Source: Rhodococcus koreensis
Lineage (GTDB): Bacteria; Actinomycetota; Actinomycetes; Mycobacteriales; Mycobacteriaceae
DNA: 64,000 nt
Assembly (NCBI RefSeq): GCF_900105905.1
Contig: NZ_FNSV01000005.1
Span: 6,448,001 to 6,512,000 of the forward strand
Direction: 5' to 3'
Part shown: positions 1-9,151 of the stretch, piece by piece
Numbering within the stretch: the first letter of the stretch is position 1
How the letters are laid out: each line of letters starts with the position of its first letter
The notes under the pieces: generated by a model
Databases searched by the model: none
What the model was told of the DNA's origin: nothing
What the model saw: only the letters and a program-made list of their open reading frames with translations
Made by a program: the position numbers and the translations under genes

Positions 1-2115
1 GAGGCGTTGCCGGGGACCGGGATCGACGTCGACGGTTTCTGGTCGGGTGCGGTGAAGGTGATCGAGGACCTGGCGCCGAAGAACCGGGCCCTGCTCGCCA
101 CCCGCGACGAGCTGCAGGCGCAGATCGACCGGTGGCACCGCGACCACACCGGCACCCCCGACCCGGCCGAGTACCAGCAGTTCCTGACCTCGATCGGCTA
201 CCTGGTGCCGGCGCCGGCCCCGTTCACGGTGTCCACGGCGAACGTGGACGCCGAGATCACCTCGACCGCCGGCCCGCAGCTGGTGGTCCCGGTCCTCAAC
301 GCCCGCTTCGCCCTGAACGCCTCCAACGCCCGCTGGGGGTCGCTGTACGACGCCCTGTACGGCACCAACGCCATCCCCGAGGATGGCGGCGCCGAGCCGG
401 GCACCTCCTACAACACGGTCCGCGGCGACCGGGTCATCGCCTGGGCCCGCACGTTCCTCGACACCGCCGCCCCCCTCACCGAGGGCTCGCACGCCGACGC
501 CACCGGCTACACCGTGGACGGGGACACCCTGCGGGTGGAGTTGGCGGACGGCACGATCACCGGGCTGGCCGAGCCGGGCAAGTTCGTCGGCTACCTCGGC
601 GACCCGGCCACCCCGACCGGGGTGCTGCTGCGCAACCACGGCCTGCACGCCGAAATCCAGATCGACCCGACCTCCCCGATCGGGTCCACCGACCGGGCCG
701 GGATCAAGGACGTGGTGCTCGAGTCCGCGGTCACCACCATCATGGACTTCGAGGACTCCGTCGCCGCCGTCGACGCCGACGACAAGGTCATCGGCTACCG
801 CAACTGGCTCGGCCTGAACCGGGGTGATCTGACCGAGGAGATGACCAAGGGCGGGAAGTCGTTCACCCGCCGGCTGAACCCGGACCGCACCTACACCGCC
901 CCCGACGGCACGCACCTCACGTTGCACGGGCGGTCGCTGCTGTTCGTCCGCAACGTCGGGCACCTGATGACCACCCCGGCGATCCTGCACGGCGACGGCA
1001 CCGAAATCCCCGAGGGCATCCTCGACGCCCTGCTCACCTCCCTGTGCGCCGTCCACGGGCTGTCCCGCTCGGAGGCGTCGGGGCCGTTGGTCAACTCCCG
1101 CACCGGGTCGATCTACATCGTCAAACCCAAACAGCACGGCCCCGACGAGGTCGCGTTCACCACCGAACTGTTCGGCCGCGTCGAACAGGTCCTGAACCTG
1201 CCCGCCAACACGTTGAAGGTGGGGATCATGGACGAGGAGCGGCGCACCACCGTCAACCTCGCCGCCTGCATCCACGAGGCCCGCGAGCGGGTGGTGTTCA
1301 TCAACACCGGGTTCCTCGACCGCACCGGCGACGAGATCCACACCTCGATGGAGGCCGGGCCGATGATCCGCAAGGCCGAGATGAAGCAGCAGACCTGGAT
1401 CACCGCCTACGAGGACTGGAACGTCGACACCGGTTTGGCCGCCGGCCTGCAGGGCAAGGCGCAGATCGGCAAGGGCATGTGGGCGATGACCGAACTGATG
1501 GCCGAGATGCTCGAGCAGAAGATCGGCCACCCGAAGGCGGGCGCGAACACCGCGTGGGTGCCGTCGCCGACCGGGGCCACCCTGCACGCCACCCACTACC
1601 ACCAGGTCGACGTGTTCGCCGTCCAGGACCGGTTGAAGGGGGCCCCGCGGGCCACCCTCGAGCAGATCCTCACCATCCCCCTGGCCCCGGACACCGACTG
1701 GACCGCGGAGCAGAAGCAGCAGGAACTCGACAACAACTGCCAGTCCATCCTCGGGTACGTGGTCCGGTGGATCGACGCCGGCGTCGGCTGCTCCAAGGTC
1801 CCCGACATCCACGACGTCGCCCTGATGGAGGACCGCGCCACCCTCCGCATCTCCAGCCAGTTGCTGGCGAACTGGATCCGGCACGGCGTCGTCACCGCCG
1901 ACCAGGTCGTGGCCTCGCTGCAACGGATGGCGCCGGTGGTGGACCGGCAGAACCAGGACGACCCGACGTATCGGCCGCTGGCCCCGGACTTCGACACCAA
2001 CATCGCGTTCCAGGCCGCCAAGGAACTCATCCTCGACGGCACCGCCCAGCCGTCGGGCTACACCGAACCGATCCTGCACCGCCGCCGCCGCGAATACAAA
2101 GCCGCCAACGCCTGA
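1..2115 (+). CDS. glcB: Malate synthase G, 5'-truncated by window edge
   Basis: Condenses glyoxylate and acetyl-CoA to malate in the glyoxylate shunt, in the cytoplasm; needed for growth on fatty acids, alkanes or acetate. The frame is already open at base 1 and the first residues (EALPGTGID) match the internal EALPGT region of mycobacterial GlcB, so about two dozen N-terminal codons lie outside the window. Family motifs are present in order: [57 protein letters not shown], and the C-terminal [16 protein letters not shown] and [10 protein letters not shown]. The visible part is 704 codons, consistent with the usual 720-740 residues. It is followed directly by a long palindrome and a convergent rskA. 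The first in-frame alternative start (TTG at 7) is not credible because homology continues upstream. Confidence 0.97.
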   Translation, partial: EALPGTGIDVDGFWSGAVKVIEDLAPKNRALLATRDELQAQIDRWHRDHTGTPDPAEYQQFLTSIGYLVPAPAPFTVSTANVDAEITSTAGPQLVVPVLNARFALNASNARWGSLYDALYGTNAIPEDGGAEPGTSYNTVRGDRVIAWARTFLDTAAPLTEGSHADATGYTVDGDTLRVELADGTITGLAEPGKFVGYLGDPATPTGVLLRNHGLHAEIQIDPTSPIGSTDRAGIKDVVLESAVTTIMDFEDSVAAVDADDKVIGYRNWLGLNRGDLTEEMTKGGKSFTRRLNPDRTYTAPDGTHLTLHGRSLLFVRNVGHLMTTPAILHGDGTEIPEGILDALLTSLCAVHGLSRSEASGPLVNSRTGSIYIVKPKQHGPDEVAFTTELFGRVEQVLNLPANTLKVGIMDEERRTTVNLAACIHEARERVVFINTGFLDRTGDEIHTSMEAGPMIRKAEMKQQTWITAYEDWNVDTGLAAGLQGKAQIGKGMWAMTELMAEMLEQKIGHPKAGANTAWVPSPTGATLHATHYHQVDVFAVQDRLKGAPRATLEQILTIPLAPDTDWTAEQKQQELDNNCQSILGYVVRWIDAGVGCSKVPDIHDVALMEDRATLRISSQLLANWIRHGVVTADQVVASLQRMAPVVDRQNQDDPTYRPLAPDFDTNIAFQAAKELILDGTAQPSGYTEPILHRRRREYKAANA

Positions 2116-2119
2116 CCCC

Positions 2120-2165
2120 CACGTGAGCGGCAAAGCGTGCTCGCGCACGCTTTGCCGCTCACGTG
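2120..2165. repeat. Family A palindrome, 21-bp perfect arms
   Basis: Left arm 2120-2140 (CACGTGAGCGGCAAAGCGTG plus C) and right arm 2145-2165 are exact reverse complements around a TCGC loop. It fills the gap between convergent glcB and rskA. The hairpin could end transcription from both sides, but there is no T-tract. Near-copies lie at 9842-9887 and 48769-48814. Confidence 0.9.
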
Positions 2166-2903
2166 TCAGGTGAGGTTCACCGTCGCGAAGATGTCGCCGG
2201 TGGGCTGGGTCGAACCGCCGGGCGGTTCCACACTGAATCCGAGTGCCGTGGACTGGTCGATGTCGTTCACGACCGCGGTCGTCGACGGTGACACGTCGTC
2301 GGCCTCCATGATCCCGGCGGACACCGGTTCGTGCGACGGTCCGAGCAGCCACATCTGATAGACCGAACCGGGCTCAGGCGGTGGGACGTCGTTCATGACC
2401 AGCAGTCCGGCGTCGACGTCCTTGGAGTACACGACGGTGGCCGAACCGCCGCCGGCGATCGGCGCTGCCGCGGTGCGGACGTCGTCGGCCGCGAGGATCT
2501 GCGCGGGAACGGGTTGGGTTTCGTCGCTCTGCAACTGCTGGGCGACGGTGATGCCACCGACGGCGAGGACGACCACGGCGGCCGCCGCACCCAGAGCGCC
2601 GAGGAGACGCCTGCGCCGGCGCGCACGAACCTCGTCCAGCGCCACCGGCGCGGGTGCCGAGGCAGTGCCGGGCAGGGCATCGAGGATGCGCCCGAGCAGG
2701 TAGTCGGGCGGTTCGACCGCGGTGGACGCGGACTGGGCGGCCATCGTCTCGCGCACCCCGCGCACCGCGTTGTCGAACTCCAGACGAAGGTGGGGCGGTG
2801 CGCCCTGGAGCGCGGTGTCGATCTCTCGGCGCTGCTGATCGTCGACGGCGTCGAGTGCATACACCTGAGCGAGGTCGAGGATGTCGTGCTGGGACTCATC
2901 CAT
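2166..2903 (-). CDS. rskA: Anti-sigma-K factor RskA
   Basis: Membrane-bound anti-sigma factor that sequesters SigK. About 245 residues: a cytoplasmic N-terminal anti-sigma domain (HDILDLAQVYALDAVDD near the start), an Arg cluster near residue 88, one transmembrane helix around residues 94-116 (LLGALGAAAAVVVLAVGGIT), and an extracytoplasmic RskA C-terminal domain with MWLLGPSHEPVSAG and SVEPPGGS motifs. The start codon overlaps the end of sigK by 8 nt, so the two are translationally coupled as in mycobacteria. Release of SigK by stepwise proteolysis of RskA is known for the family and is inferred here. Confidence 0.95.
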   Translation of the reverse strand: MDESQHDILDLAQVYALDAVDDQQRREIDTALQGAPPHLRLEFDNAVRGVRETMAAQSASTAVEPPDYLLGRILDALPGTASAPAPVALDEVRARRRRRLLGALGAAAAVVVLAVGGITVAQQLQSDETQPVPAQILAADDVRTAAAPIAGGGSATVVYSKDVDAGLLVMNDVPPPEPGSVYQMWLLGPSHEPVSAGIMEADDVSPSTTAVVNDIDQSTALGFSVEPPGGSTQPTGDIFATVNLT

Positions 2904-3474
2904 CGAACTGCACCCCCAGACATTGCTTGAGCCTGATCAATCCGTCTCGAATTCGTGATTTCACCGTGGGAAGCGCCACGGACAACCGCTCCGACACTTC
3001 CCGGTAGGTCAGCCCCCCGTAATACGCGAGGACCACGGTTCGCTGCTGGACTTCGGTGAGCGTGCCGAGGCAGTCGACGACGTCGCTGGTGTCGCCCCGC
3101 CGGGTGACTTCCTCCGACACCGCGTCGAACGGTCCGTACCAACTCGAGGCGCCGTAGGCGGCTTCCCGTTCGGATCCGGACTGCTCGGACCGCACCCGGT
3201 CGACGGCGCGGCGGTGGGCGAGGGTGATCAGCCACGACAGCGGCGACCCCTGCTTCGGATCGAATTTCGCCGCGTTGTTCCAGACCTGCAGGTACACCTC
3301 CTGGGTGGTTTCCTCGCTGTATCCGGGATCGCGCAGCACCCGCAGCACCATGCCGTACACCCGCGCGCTGGTGCGTTCGTAGAAGTCGCTGAACGCATCC
3401 CGCTCGCCGCGCGAGATACGCGCCAGCAATGTCGTCAGCGTCACGTTCTCCGTGTCCCTGTCGACGCCGGTCAT
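2896..3474 (-). CDS. sigK: ECF RNA polymerase sigma factor SigK
   Basis: ECF sigma factor of 192 residues. Region 2 runs from about residue 25 (FSDFYERTSARVYGMVLRVL) through ETTQEVYLQVW and the WLITLAHRRAVDRVR segment; region 4 holds LTEVQQRTVVLAYYGGLTYR and the helix-turn-helix LPTVKSRIRDGLIRLK. The ATG at 3474 gives MTGVDRDTEN; a longer open frame upstream is only GC-rich read-through. It partners with the overlapping rskA, and the adjacent genes carry SigK-type promoters (9799-9825, 10613-10639, 10663-10689). Gene order matches the mycobacterial sigK locus (DUF1295, ufaA1, DUF1365, FAD oxidoreductase). No CCATCC/CCGAAT promoter is visible directly upstream, so sigK may be read from the operon promoter near 9800. 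Confidence 0.95.
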   Translation of the reverse strand: MTGVDRDTENVTLTTLLARISRGERDAFSDFYERTSARVYGMVLRVLRDPGYSEETTQEVYLQVWNNAAKFDPKQGSPLSWLITLAHRRAVDRVRSEQSGSEREAAYGASSWYGPFDAVSEEVTRRGDTSDVVDCLGTLTEVQQRTVVLAYYGGLTYREVSERLSVALPTVKSRIRDGLIRLKQCLGVQFDG

Positions 3475-3572
3475 CGGCCCATTCCGTTCATCGATCCACA
3501 GCCTAATAGCAGGTTGCGGCCGGTGTGACCAGGACAGGACCTGGGGAGGGGCGAGCGATGCCGGCACGGTGC

Positions 3573-4373
3573 TCACCGCTTCGGCGGCAGGGGAAGGAAG
3601 TAACTGGTTCGCTGCTGGTATTCGGGGTAGCCGGGACGCTGCGACATCGACTTCTCGAGCAGCCGCGCACCCGTCGCGAACACCAGGAAATACGTCATGA
3701 CCACGGGGGACAGCACGGTGACGGCGCCGGGCCACACGCTTGCCGCGATCAGCCACAGCCCCCACCACACGCAGGAGTCGCCGAAGTAGTTCGGGTGCCG
3801 CGTCCACGCCCACAGGCCGACGTCCATGATCTCGCCCTTGTGGGACGGGTCGGCCTTGAACGTCTTCAACTGGTGGTCGCCGACCGATTCGAACACGACG
3901 CCGATCACCCACAGGAGGACACCGAGCACCACCGCCACCGCGCCGACTCCAGATGCCGGACCGAGCACGGCCGACACCTGCAGCGGCAGCGAGACGAACC
4001 ACTGCGCGAGTCCCTGGGTGAGGAAGATCTTCCTGATGACGACGCCCGGCGAGTCGCCGCCGGCCCGGTCGAGCATCTCCTCGTACCGCGGGTCCTCGCC
4101 CTTCCCGGCGGACTTCGTGTACATGTGCCAGGTCAGCCGCAGACCCCACACCGCGACGAGCACGAACACCAGCCACCGGCGCAGCGCGTCGCCGTCGCCG
4201 AGGACGGCGGCCACGAACGCCACCAGGACGAAACCGAGGCCCCACGTCACGTCGACGACGTTGTAGCGCCCGATCCGGCGGCCGACGAGGAACGTCGCGG
4301 CCTGCAGGATTGCGAGCACCAGCAGGCTCGCCGCGGTGACGGCGCCGAAACCCGACCAGTCGAACCCGTTCAT
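3573..4373 (-). CDS. DUF1295 membrane protein (isoprenylcysteine carboxyl methyltransferase-like)
   Basis: A 266-residue polytopic membrane protein. Hydrophobic segments lie near residues 8-30, 38-60, 65-82, 130-160 and 205-235. The DUF1295/steroid-5-alpha-reductase-type core is seen in the C-terminal half: KTFKADPSHKGEIMDVGLW, WTRHPNYFGD (conserved RHPNY) and the final P-E-Y-Q-Q-R-T-S. Its ATG overlaps the stop of the upstream cyclopropane synthase (ATGA), so it ends the six-gene leftward operon. Family members are thought to act on lipid or isoprenoid substrates; the exact reaction is not known. Orthologous neighbour of sigK in mycobacteria (Rv0446c-like). Confidence 0.9.
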   Translation of the reverse strand: MNGFDWSGFGAVTAASLLVLAILQAATFLVGRRIGRYNVVDVTWGLGFVLVAFVAAVLGDGDALRRWLVFVLVAVWGLRLTWHMYTKSAGKGEDPRYEEMLDRAGGDSPGVVIRKIFLTQGLAQWFVSLPLQVSAVLGPASGVGAVAVVLGVLLWVIGVVFESVGDHQLKTFKADPSHKGEIMDVGLWAWTRHPNYFGDSCVWWGLWLIAASVWPGAVTVLSPVVMTYFLVFATGARLLEKSMSQRPGYPEYQQRTSYFLPLPPKR

Positions 4374-5674
4374 CGGAGCACGCCGGAACCTGTGGAATCG
4401 ACCCGCACCGCGGGCATCAGCGACCGGCCCGCCGCGGTCGGCTTCACGGCCAGGATCTGATCGACGCCCATGCGGCCCTGCGCGAAGCTCATCCCGCCGC
4501 CGACGAGGTACAGCCGCCACACCCGGGCCATCTCCAGCCCGACCATCGCGACGACGTCGTCCCAGCGGGACTCGAACTGCTCCAGCCACGCGTCGACGGT
4601 CCAGACGTAGTGCTCGCGAAGGCCATGCACGTCGCGCACCTCGAGCCCGGCTCGTTCGAGGTACGCGACGCTCTCGCCGACCGGACGCATGGTCATGTCG
4701 GGAGCTATGAACGACTCGATGAACGGGCCGCCGCCGGGATGGCGTCCGGTGCGCGACATCTGCTGGATCAGCACCCGCGCACCGGGCTTCGCGTTGTCGT
4801 AGAGGGCCTGCGCGTACCGGGCGTAGTTCTTCTCGCCCACGTGCTCACCCATTTCGAGGGAGGCGACGGCGTCGAACGGCCCGTCGGGGACCTCCCGGTA
4901 GTCCTGCAGTCGGATCTCGACGCGGTCCTGCAACCCGCGTTCGGTGATCCGCTCGTCGATAAAGGCCTTCTGCTCCCGGGAGATCGTGACCCCGACGACC
5001 CGGGCACCGTACGCGGATGCGGCGTGCAGGCTCAGCGACCCCCATCCGCAGCCGACGTCGAGCAACCGCATGCCGGGTTCGAGCCCGATCTTGCGGCACA
5101 CCAGGTCCAGCTTGTCCCGCTGTGCGTCCTCGAGCCGGTAGTCCGGATCCTGCGGTGCGCCCGGCGCATTCCGGGTGAAGTACGCGCAGGAGTAGGCCAT
5201 CTGCGGGTCCAGGATCAACGAGTAGAAATCGTTGGAGAGGTCGTAGTGGTGGCTGATCGCTGCGCGGTCGCGCAGCAGGCTGTGCAGCCGGCCGCGGATG
5301 TTCGCCTGCGTGGCGGGTGCGGGGAGGGGGCCGCCCACGACACCCAGTTTCGCGGCGACGCGCAGCACCTTCGCGATCGTCGACGGGCTCGGCCGCACTC
5401 CGCTCAGCCCGCGCTCGCGGGCCACCGCCCACACGTGTGCCAGGGCCTCGCTCAGGTCGCCCTCGACGTCGATCTCACCCGTCACGTAGGCCTGCGCTGC
5501 CCCGAGTTCGCCCGGGTTCCACAGCAATCGGCGCAGGGCGTCGGGACTGCGCAGCACCACCTTCGGCGCCGTCGCCGGGCCGGCGGTGCTGCCGTCCCAC
5601 GCGGTCAGGTGCACGGGCAGTTCGCCGCGGACGAGCGGACGCAACGCCTTGTCGAGTTCGGCGGCCACGGTCAC
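4370..5674 (-). CDS. ufaA1: Cyclopropane-fatty-acyl-phospholipid synthase (UfaA1-like)
   Basis: SAM-dependent methyltransferase of 434 residues (mycobacterial UfaA1 is about 427). It is predicted to add a methylene or methyl carbon to double bonds of membrane fatty acids. Landmarks are a CFA N-terminal region, SHHYDLSNDFYSLILDP, MAYSCAYF, the SAM-binding loop LLDVGCGWGSLSLHAA, SLEMGEHVG, and a C-terminal HYVWTVDAWLEQFE segment. The GTG at 5674 overlaps the preceding stop by 4 nt (GTGA), and this gene's stop overlaps the DUF1295 ATG, giving tight coupling. It sits next to a second, diverged CFA-type synthase, so the pair may carry out sequential or alternative modifications. Likely under SigK control through the operon promoter near 9800. 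Confidence 0.93.
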   Translation of the reverse strand: MTVAAELDKALRPLVRGELPVHLTAWDGSTAGPATAPKVVLRSPDALRRLLWNPGELGAAQAYVTGEIDVEGDLSEALAHVWAVARERGLSGVRPSPSTIAKVLRVAAKLGVVGGPLPAPATQANIRGRLHSLLRDRAAISHHYDLSNDFYSLILDPQMAYSCAYFTRNAPGAPQDPDYRLEDAQRDKLDLVCRKIGLEPGMRLLDVGCGWGSLSLHAASAYGARVVGVTISREQKAFIDERITERGLQDRVEIRLQDYREVPDGPFDAVASLEMGEHVGEKNYARYAQALYDNAKPGARVLIQQMSRTGRHPGGGPFIESFIAPDMTMRPVGESVAYLERAGLEVRDVHGLREHYVWTVDAWLEQFESRWDDVVAMVGLEMARVWRLYLVGGGMSFAQGRMGVDQILAVKPTAAGRSLMPAVRVDSTGSGVLR

Positions 5675-7074
5675 GGTCGTGCTCCCGTCTTGTCGAGGAC
5701 GAGCTGCTGGACGTCGATGTAGCCGGAGCGGAACCCGGCTTCTGAGTAGCAGAGGTAGAAATGCCACATCCGGCGGAACGTCTCGTCGAATCCGAGTTCC
5801 TCCGCCTGCGTGCTGTGCGCGGCGAACCGCTCCTTCCACAGCCGCAGCGTCTCCGCGTAGTGCTGTCCCATGCTCAGGCGTTCCCGCACCCGCAGCCCGG
5901 TGTGTTCGGCGGTGACGGATTCGATCGCCTCGGTCGACGGGAGGAACCCGCCGGGGAAGATGTACTTGTGCACCCAGGTGTAGGTGTTGCGGGTCTGGAG
6001 CATCCGATCGTGCGGCATGGTGATCGCCTGCAGCGCAACCCTTCCGCCCGAGGCGAGGAGCTTGTCGAGTACCCGGAAGTAGGTGGCCCAGTACTGGTGC
6101 CCGACGGCTTCGATCATCTCGACGGAGACGATGGCGTCGTATTCGCCGTCGACGTTGCGGTAGTCGAGCAGGTCGATCTGCACGGCGTCCGAGTGTCCGG
6201 CCTCTGCGACACGCCGGCGGGCCAGGCTCTGCTGTTCGCTGGACAGCGTCACGGAGCGGACCACGGCGCCGCGTTCCGCCGCCCGGATGCACAACTCTCC
6301 CCAGCCGGTCCCGATCTCGAGCAACCGGGTGCCCGCGCCGACACCGGCCTCGTCGAGCAGCCGATCGATCTTGCGGCGCTGCGCGTCCGCGAAGTCGTCC
6401 CACTTCGGGGTGACCTGCGGGACGGGTGCCCGCAGGACGGTCACGTCCCGGACCTGCCCCACACGCGTCGGCGTCGACGAGAACAGCGCGCTCGAGTACG
6501 TCAGCGTCTCGTCGAGGAACGTCTCGAACATCTCGTTGGACAGGTCGTAGTGCCGGGAGATATTGGAGCGGGTGTTCTGCTCGGTGTTACGTTCCTGCGC
6601 CGGGTGTTTGGCGACATACAGTGCGCGCAACCGCTGCAGTGGGCGAGGAATGAGCGTCGCCATCCGGGAGGCGAACACGCTGAGCACCGCGGCGAGATCC
6701 GGTGACGTCCAGTCGCCGGCCATGTAGGACTCGCCGAATCCGATCAGTCCCCCCGTCCCGACCCGCCGGGCGAATGCGTCGGGATTGCGGATGATCATGC
6801 GGGGCAGGATCTCCTGCTCCCGGCGTGCCCCCACCAGGGTGCCGTCGGGATACTCGATGCGGACGTCGAGGTCGGCGGCCGCGCGGCGGAACAGGCGGTC
6901 GGCGACCTTCGCCGACGCCGCGGCACGCACACCGGTCGGCACGTCGGCCAGCCCGGGCCAGATCCGGTTGTCGATCCCCGGGTCCTCGCCGGTGAACTCC
7001 TCGTCGACGAACCCCTCACCGGCCGTGCTCACGGCAGGCGACCCGTCCGTGTCGGTGTCCTTGTTCCTTCTCAC
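5671..7074 (-). CDS. Second cyclopropane-fatty-acid synthase family protein
   Basis: 467-residue CFA/mycolic-acid-methyltransferase-type enzyme, longer at the N-terminus than its neighbour. Seen in order: a CFA N-terminal domain (FARRVGTGGLIGFGESYMAGDW), SNISRHYDLSNEMFETFLDE, LTYSSALFSS, SAM-binding loop LLEIGTGWGELCIRAA, VSVEMIEAVGHQYW, YIFPGGFLPS and YLCYSEAGFRSGYIDV. An insertion between ALFSS and the SAM loop (about residues 205-235) is absent from the neighbour. GTG start at 7074 overlaps the DUF1365 stop (GTGA). The ICMT-like and FAD genes in the same operon suggest a lipid-tailoring pathway. The FAD/CFA/DUF1365 trio is a recurring set in bacteria; the product here is not established. 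Confidence 0.92.
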   Translation of the reverse strand: MRRNKDTDTDGSPAVSTAGEGFVDEEFTGEDPGIDNRIWPGLADVPTGVRAAASAKVADRLFRRAAADLDVRIEYPDGTLVGARREQEILPRMIIRNPDAFARRVGTGGLIGFGESYMAGDWTSPDLAAVLSVFASRMATLIPRPLQRLRALYVAKHPAQERNTEQNTRSNISRHYDLSNEMFETFLDETLTYSSALFSSTPTRVGQVRDVTVLRAPVPQVTPKWDDFADAQRRKIDRLLDEAGVGAGTRLLEIGTGWGELCIRAAERGAVVRSVTLSSEQQSLARRRVAEAGHSDAVQIDLLDYRNVDGEYDAIVSVEMIEAVGHQYWATYFRVLDKLLASGGRVALQAITMPHDRMLQTRNTYTWVHKYIFPGGFLPSTEAIESVTAEHTGLRVRERLSMGQHYAETLRLWKERFAAHSTQAEELGFDETFRRMWHFYLCYSEAGFRSGYIDVQQLVLDKTGARP

Positions 7075-7811
7075 TGAACTGTCTCCTTCTGACGGCCGTC
7101 GGGCCGGGCCATGACGGGAAGTCCACGGGCCCACAACGTGATTCCCTGGATGCGGATACGAGCCGACACCACGAGAGGTGCCAGGGGAGTGCGCAGTTGA
7201 GTCCTCAGAACCGTCCGGCTCGTGGCCGGTTGCCGCGTCCCCCGCACCGTCGCGGTGAACGGTCCGTGCCCGTCGCGGTGGAGAACCACGTTCAGGGAGA
7301 GGGTGTCGCCGGGTTCGGGGAACCGCATGGTGTAACGACCGCTCACGTCGTTGAACGGTGAGACGTAGAACTGCTTGTCCACCTCGGCGCGGTCGTCGCC
7401 GTCGGGCCGGATCAGGTAGCTGTGCCGCTGACCGTACGTGTTGTGCACCTCGGCGATCACGCATCTCAGGCTGCCGTCGGCGTCGTGGCACCAGTACACG
7501 CTGAGCGGGTTGAACACGTAGCCGAGCACCCGCGCGTTGAGAAGGGCCGTCACCCGGCCCCCGCAGAGGTCGACTCCCTGTCCGGCGAGGAACGCATCCA
7601 CCCTGCTGCGCAGCGTGTCCGTGGCGGCGGCCGGATCCGGTTCGAGGTGGTCCTCGGCGCGGAAGCGGGCGAACGGTCCGAGCCACCGCGGGAGGCGAGG
7701 AAGGGCGTCCACGTCGACGTACCAGCTGTAGCTCGTGTAGTCGAAGCTGTTGCGGACCGGTTCGATGCGCGTGTGCCGGATCCTCGTCGAGTAGATTGCC
7801 GGCGCGGTCAC
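7071..7811 (-). CDS. DUF1365 family protein
   Basis: 246-residue DUF1365 protein. It has the family N-terminus (APAIYSTRIRHTRIEPVRNS followed by F-Y-T), the R-V-L-G-Y-V-F-N-P-L-S-V-Y-W-C segment near residue 95, AEVHNTYGQRHSYLI near 120 and QFYVSPFND near 145. The biochemical role of DUF1365 is unknown, but it almost always sits beside a CFA-type methyltransferase and an FAD-dependent amine-oxidase-like protein, exactly as here. GTG start at 7811 overlaps the preceding stop by 4 nt. I infer a role in fatty-acid modification in the membrane with its neighbours. Confidence 0.9.
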   Translation of the reverse strand: MTAPAIYSTRIRHTRIEPVRNSFDYTSYSWYVDVDALPRLPRWLGPFARFRAEDHLEPDPAAATDTLRSRVDAFLAGQGVDLCGGRVTALLNARVLGYVFNPLSVYWCHDADGSLRCVIAEVHNTYGQRHSYLIRPDGDDRAEVDKQFYVSPFNDVSGRYTMRFPEPGDTLSLNVVLHRDGHGPFTATVRGTRQPATSRTVLRTQLRTPLAPLVVSARIRIQGITLWARGLPVMARPDGRQKETVQ

Positions 7812-9151
7812 GACACCGTCTCCCGTTCGTGGGGTCGTGCCGTCTGCGCATCCCACGAGCGGCCGATGCGTTCGGCGGCGCGCAGTCCCGAGAGCGCCCC
7901 GTCCTCGTGGAACCCCCAGCCGTGGTAGGCGCCGGCGAAAGCGAACGTGCCGGAGCCGAGTTCGTGCAACCGCGACTGCGCCGCGACGGATTCGGGGGTG
8001 TAGACGGGATGTTCGTACGTCATCTCCGCGACGACCTTCGACGGGTCGACGAGGTGCTTCCCGCCGAGCGTGACGAGGAACCGCCGGTCGCGCACCGTGT
8101 CGAGGCGCATGAGCCGGGTCATGTCGTAGGTGACGACGACGCCCGCCGCGTCGTCCTTGTCGTCGGCGGGAGTCAGGTAGTTCCAGGAGGCCCGGGCGTG
8201 CTCGGCGCGGGGCAGCAGCGACACGTCGGTGTGCAACTGCGCGTGGTTCACCGAATACGGCATGGCGCCCAGGATCTCCGCCTCGAGATCGGAGGCGTCG
8301 CCGAGCATGGCGAGCGCCCGGCGGGGGTGAACGGCGATCACCACGGCGTCGAAGTACCGGACGTCGCCGCGGCCGTCGACGACGCACGTGCCGCCGTCCG
8401 GGGTGCGCTCCACCTGCTGCACCGGGGTTTCGAGAAGAATCTCGTCGACGTGTGCCGCCACCTTCTCGACGTAGCGGGCGGACCCGCCGGTCACGGTGCG
8501 CCAGGTGGGTGAGCCGAAGACGGTGAGCATTCCGTGGTGGTCGAGGAAGGTGAACAGGTAGCGGGCCGGGTAGCGCGCGGCGGTCGCGGGATCGCACGAC
8601 CACACGGCCGCGACGAGCGGGGTCATGAAGTTTTCGACGAAGTACGGGCTGAAACCGTTGCGGGCCAGGAATTCGCCCAGCGGTTCCTGCGCGCCGGACT
8701 CGCCGGCCGGGGTGTCGAGCACGGTCCGGGCACGGCGGTGGAACCGGAGCACCTCGCCGAGCATGCGCCAGTAACGTGGCCGGGCCAGGTTGCGGGCGGT
8801 CGGGAACAGTCCGCGGAGGCCCTTCGCGCCCGCGTACTCGAGCCCGCTCGCATCGGATCGGATCGACATCGACATGTCGGAATCCTGGGTGGCCACGTCG
8901 AGTTCGGCGAACAGGCGCAGCAGGGTGGGGTAGGTGCGGTCGTTGTGCACGATGAAGCCGGTGTCGACGTCCACCTCCACACCCGAGCCCAGCGTCAGGT
9001 GGTGAGTGTGGGCGTGGCCGCCGAGACGGGCGTCGGACTCGTAGAGGGTGACGCGGTCGTGGCGGGACAGAACGTAGGCGGCGGTCAACCCCGCGACGCC
9101 GCTGCCGATCACGGCGACGTTCCTGCGTCCGAGCTTCTCCGAATCATGCAT
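7808..9151 (-). CDS. FAD-dependent amine-oxidase-like oxidoreductase
   Basis: 447 residues with an N-terminal Rossmann dinucleotide-binding motif (VAVIGSGVAGLTAAYVLSR), then YESDARLGGHAHTH, the usual FAD-contact region of NAD(P)-binding-8/amine oxidase proteins. Further family marks are GFIVHNDRTYP near residue 66 and the C-terminal FAGAYHGWGFHEDG. Homologous to the mycobacterial protein next to DUF1365/ufaA1 (Rv0449c-like). Start ATG at 9151 overlaps the upstream hydrolase stop by 8 nt. Substrate unknown; conserved linkage with CFA-type methyltransferases suggests oxidation or desaturation-type chemistry on a lipid. Transcription probably starts at the SigK-type promoter 9799-9825. Confidence 0.92.
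   Translation of the reverse strand: MHDSEKLGRRNVAVIGSGVAGLTAAYVLSRHDRVTLYESDARLGGHAHTHHLTLGSGVEVDVDTGFIVHNDRTYPTLLRLFAELDVATQDSDMSMSIRSDASGLEYAGAKGLRGLFPTARNLARPRYWRMLGEVLRFHRRARTVLDTPAGESGAQEPLGEFLARNGFSPYFVENFMTPLVAAVWSCDPATAARYPARYLFTFLDHHGMLTVFGSPTWRTVTGGSARYVEKVAAHVDEILLETPVQQVERTPDGGTCVVDGRGDVRYFDAVVIAVHPRRALAMLGDASDLEAEILGAMPYSVNHAQLHTDVSLLPRAEHARASWNYLTPADDKDDAAGVVVTYDMTRLMRLDTVRDRRFLVTLGGKHLVDPSKVVAEMTYEHPVYTPESVAAQSRLHELGSGTFAFAGAYHGWGFHEDGALSGLRAAERIGRSWDAQTARPHERETVS

Noticed and set aside
2120-2165. Palindromes as ordinary Rho-independent terminators
   Set aside because: None of the six long palindromes is followed by a T-run on either strand. Termination by another mechanism is possible, so they are listed as repeats.
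2896-4245. Long frame continuing upstream of sigK
   Set aside because: The extra 257 codons are Arg/Pro-rich antisense-like translation over the DUF1295 gene; sigma-factor homology begins at the ATG at 3474.
4370-7851. Apparent very long fused frames spanning two CFA genes and DUF1365
   Set aside because: Read-through of GC-rich alternative frames; GTGA overlaps and family N-termini define separate genes starting at 5674 and 7074.
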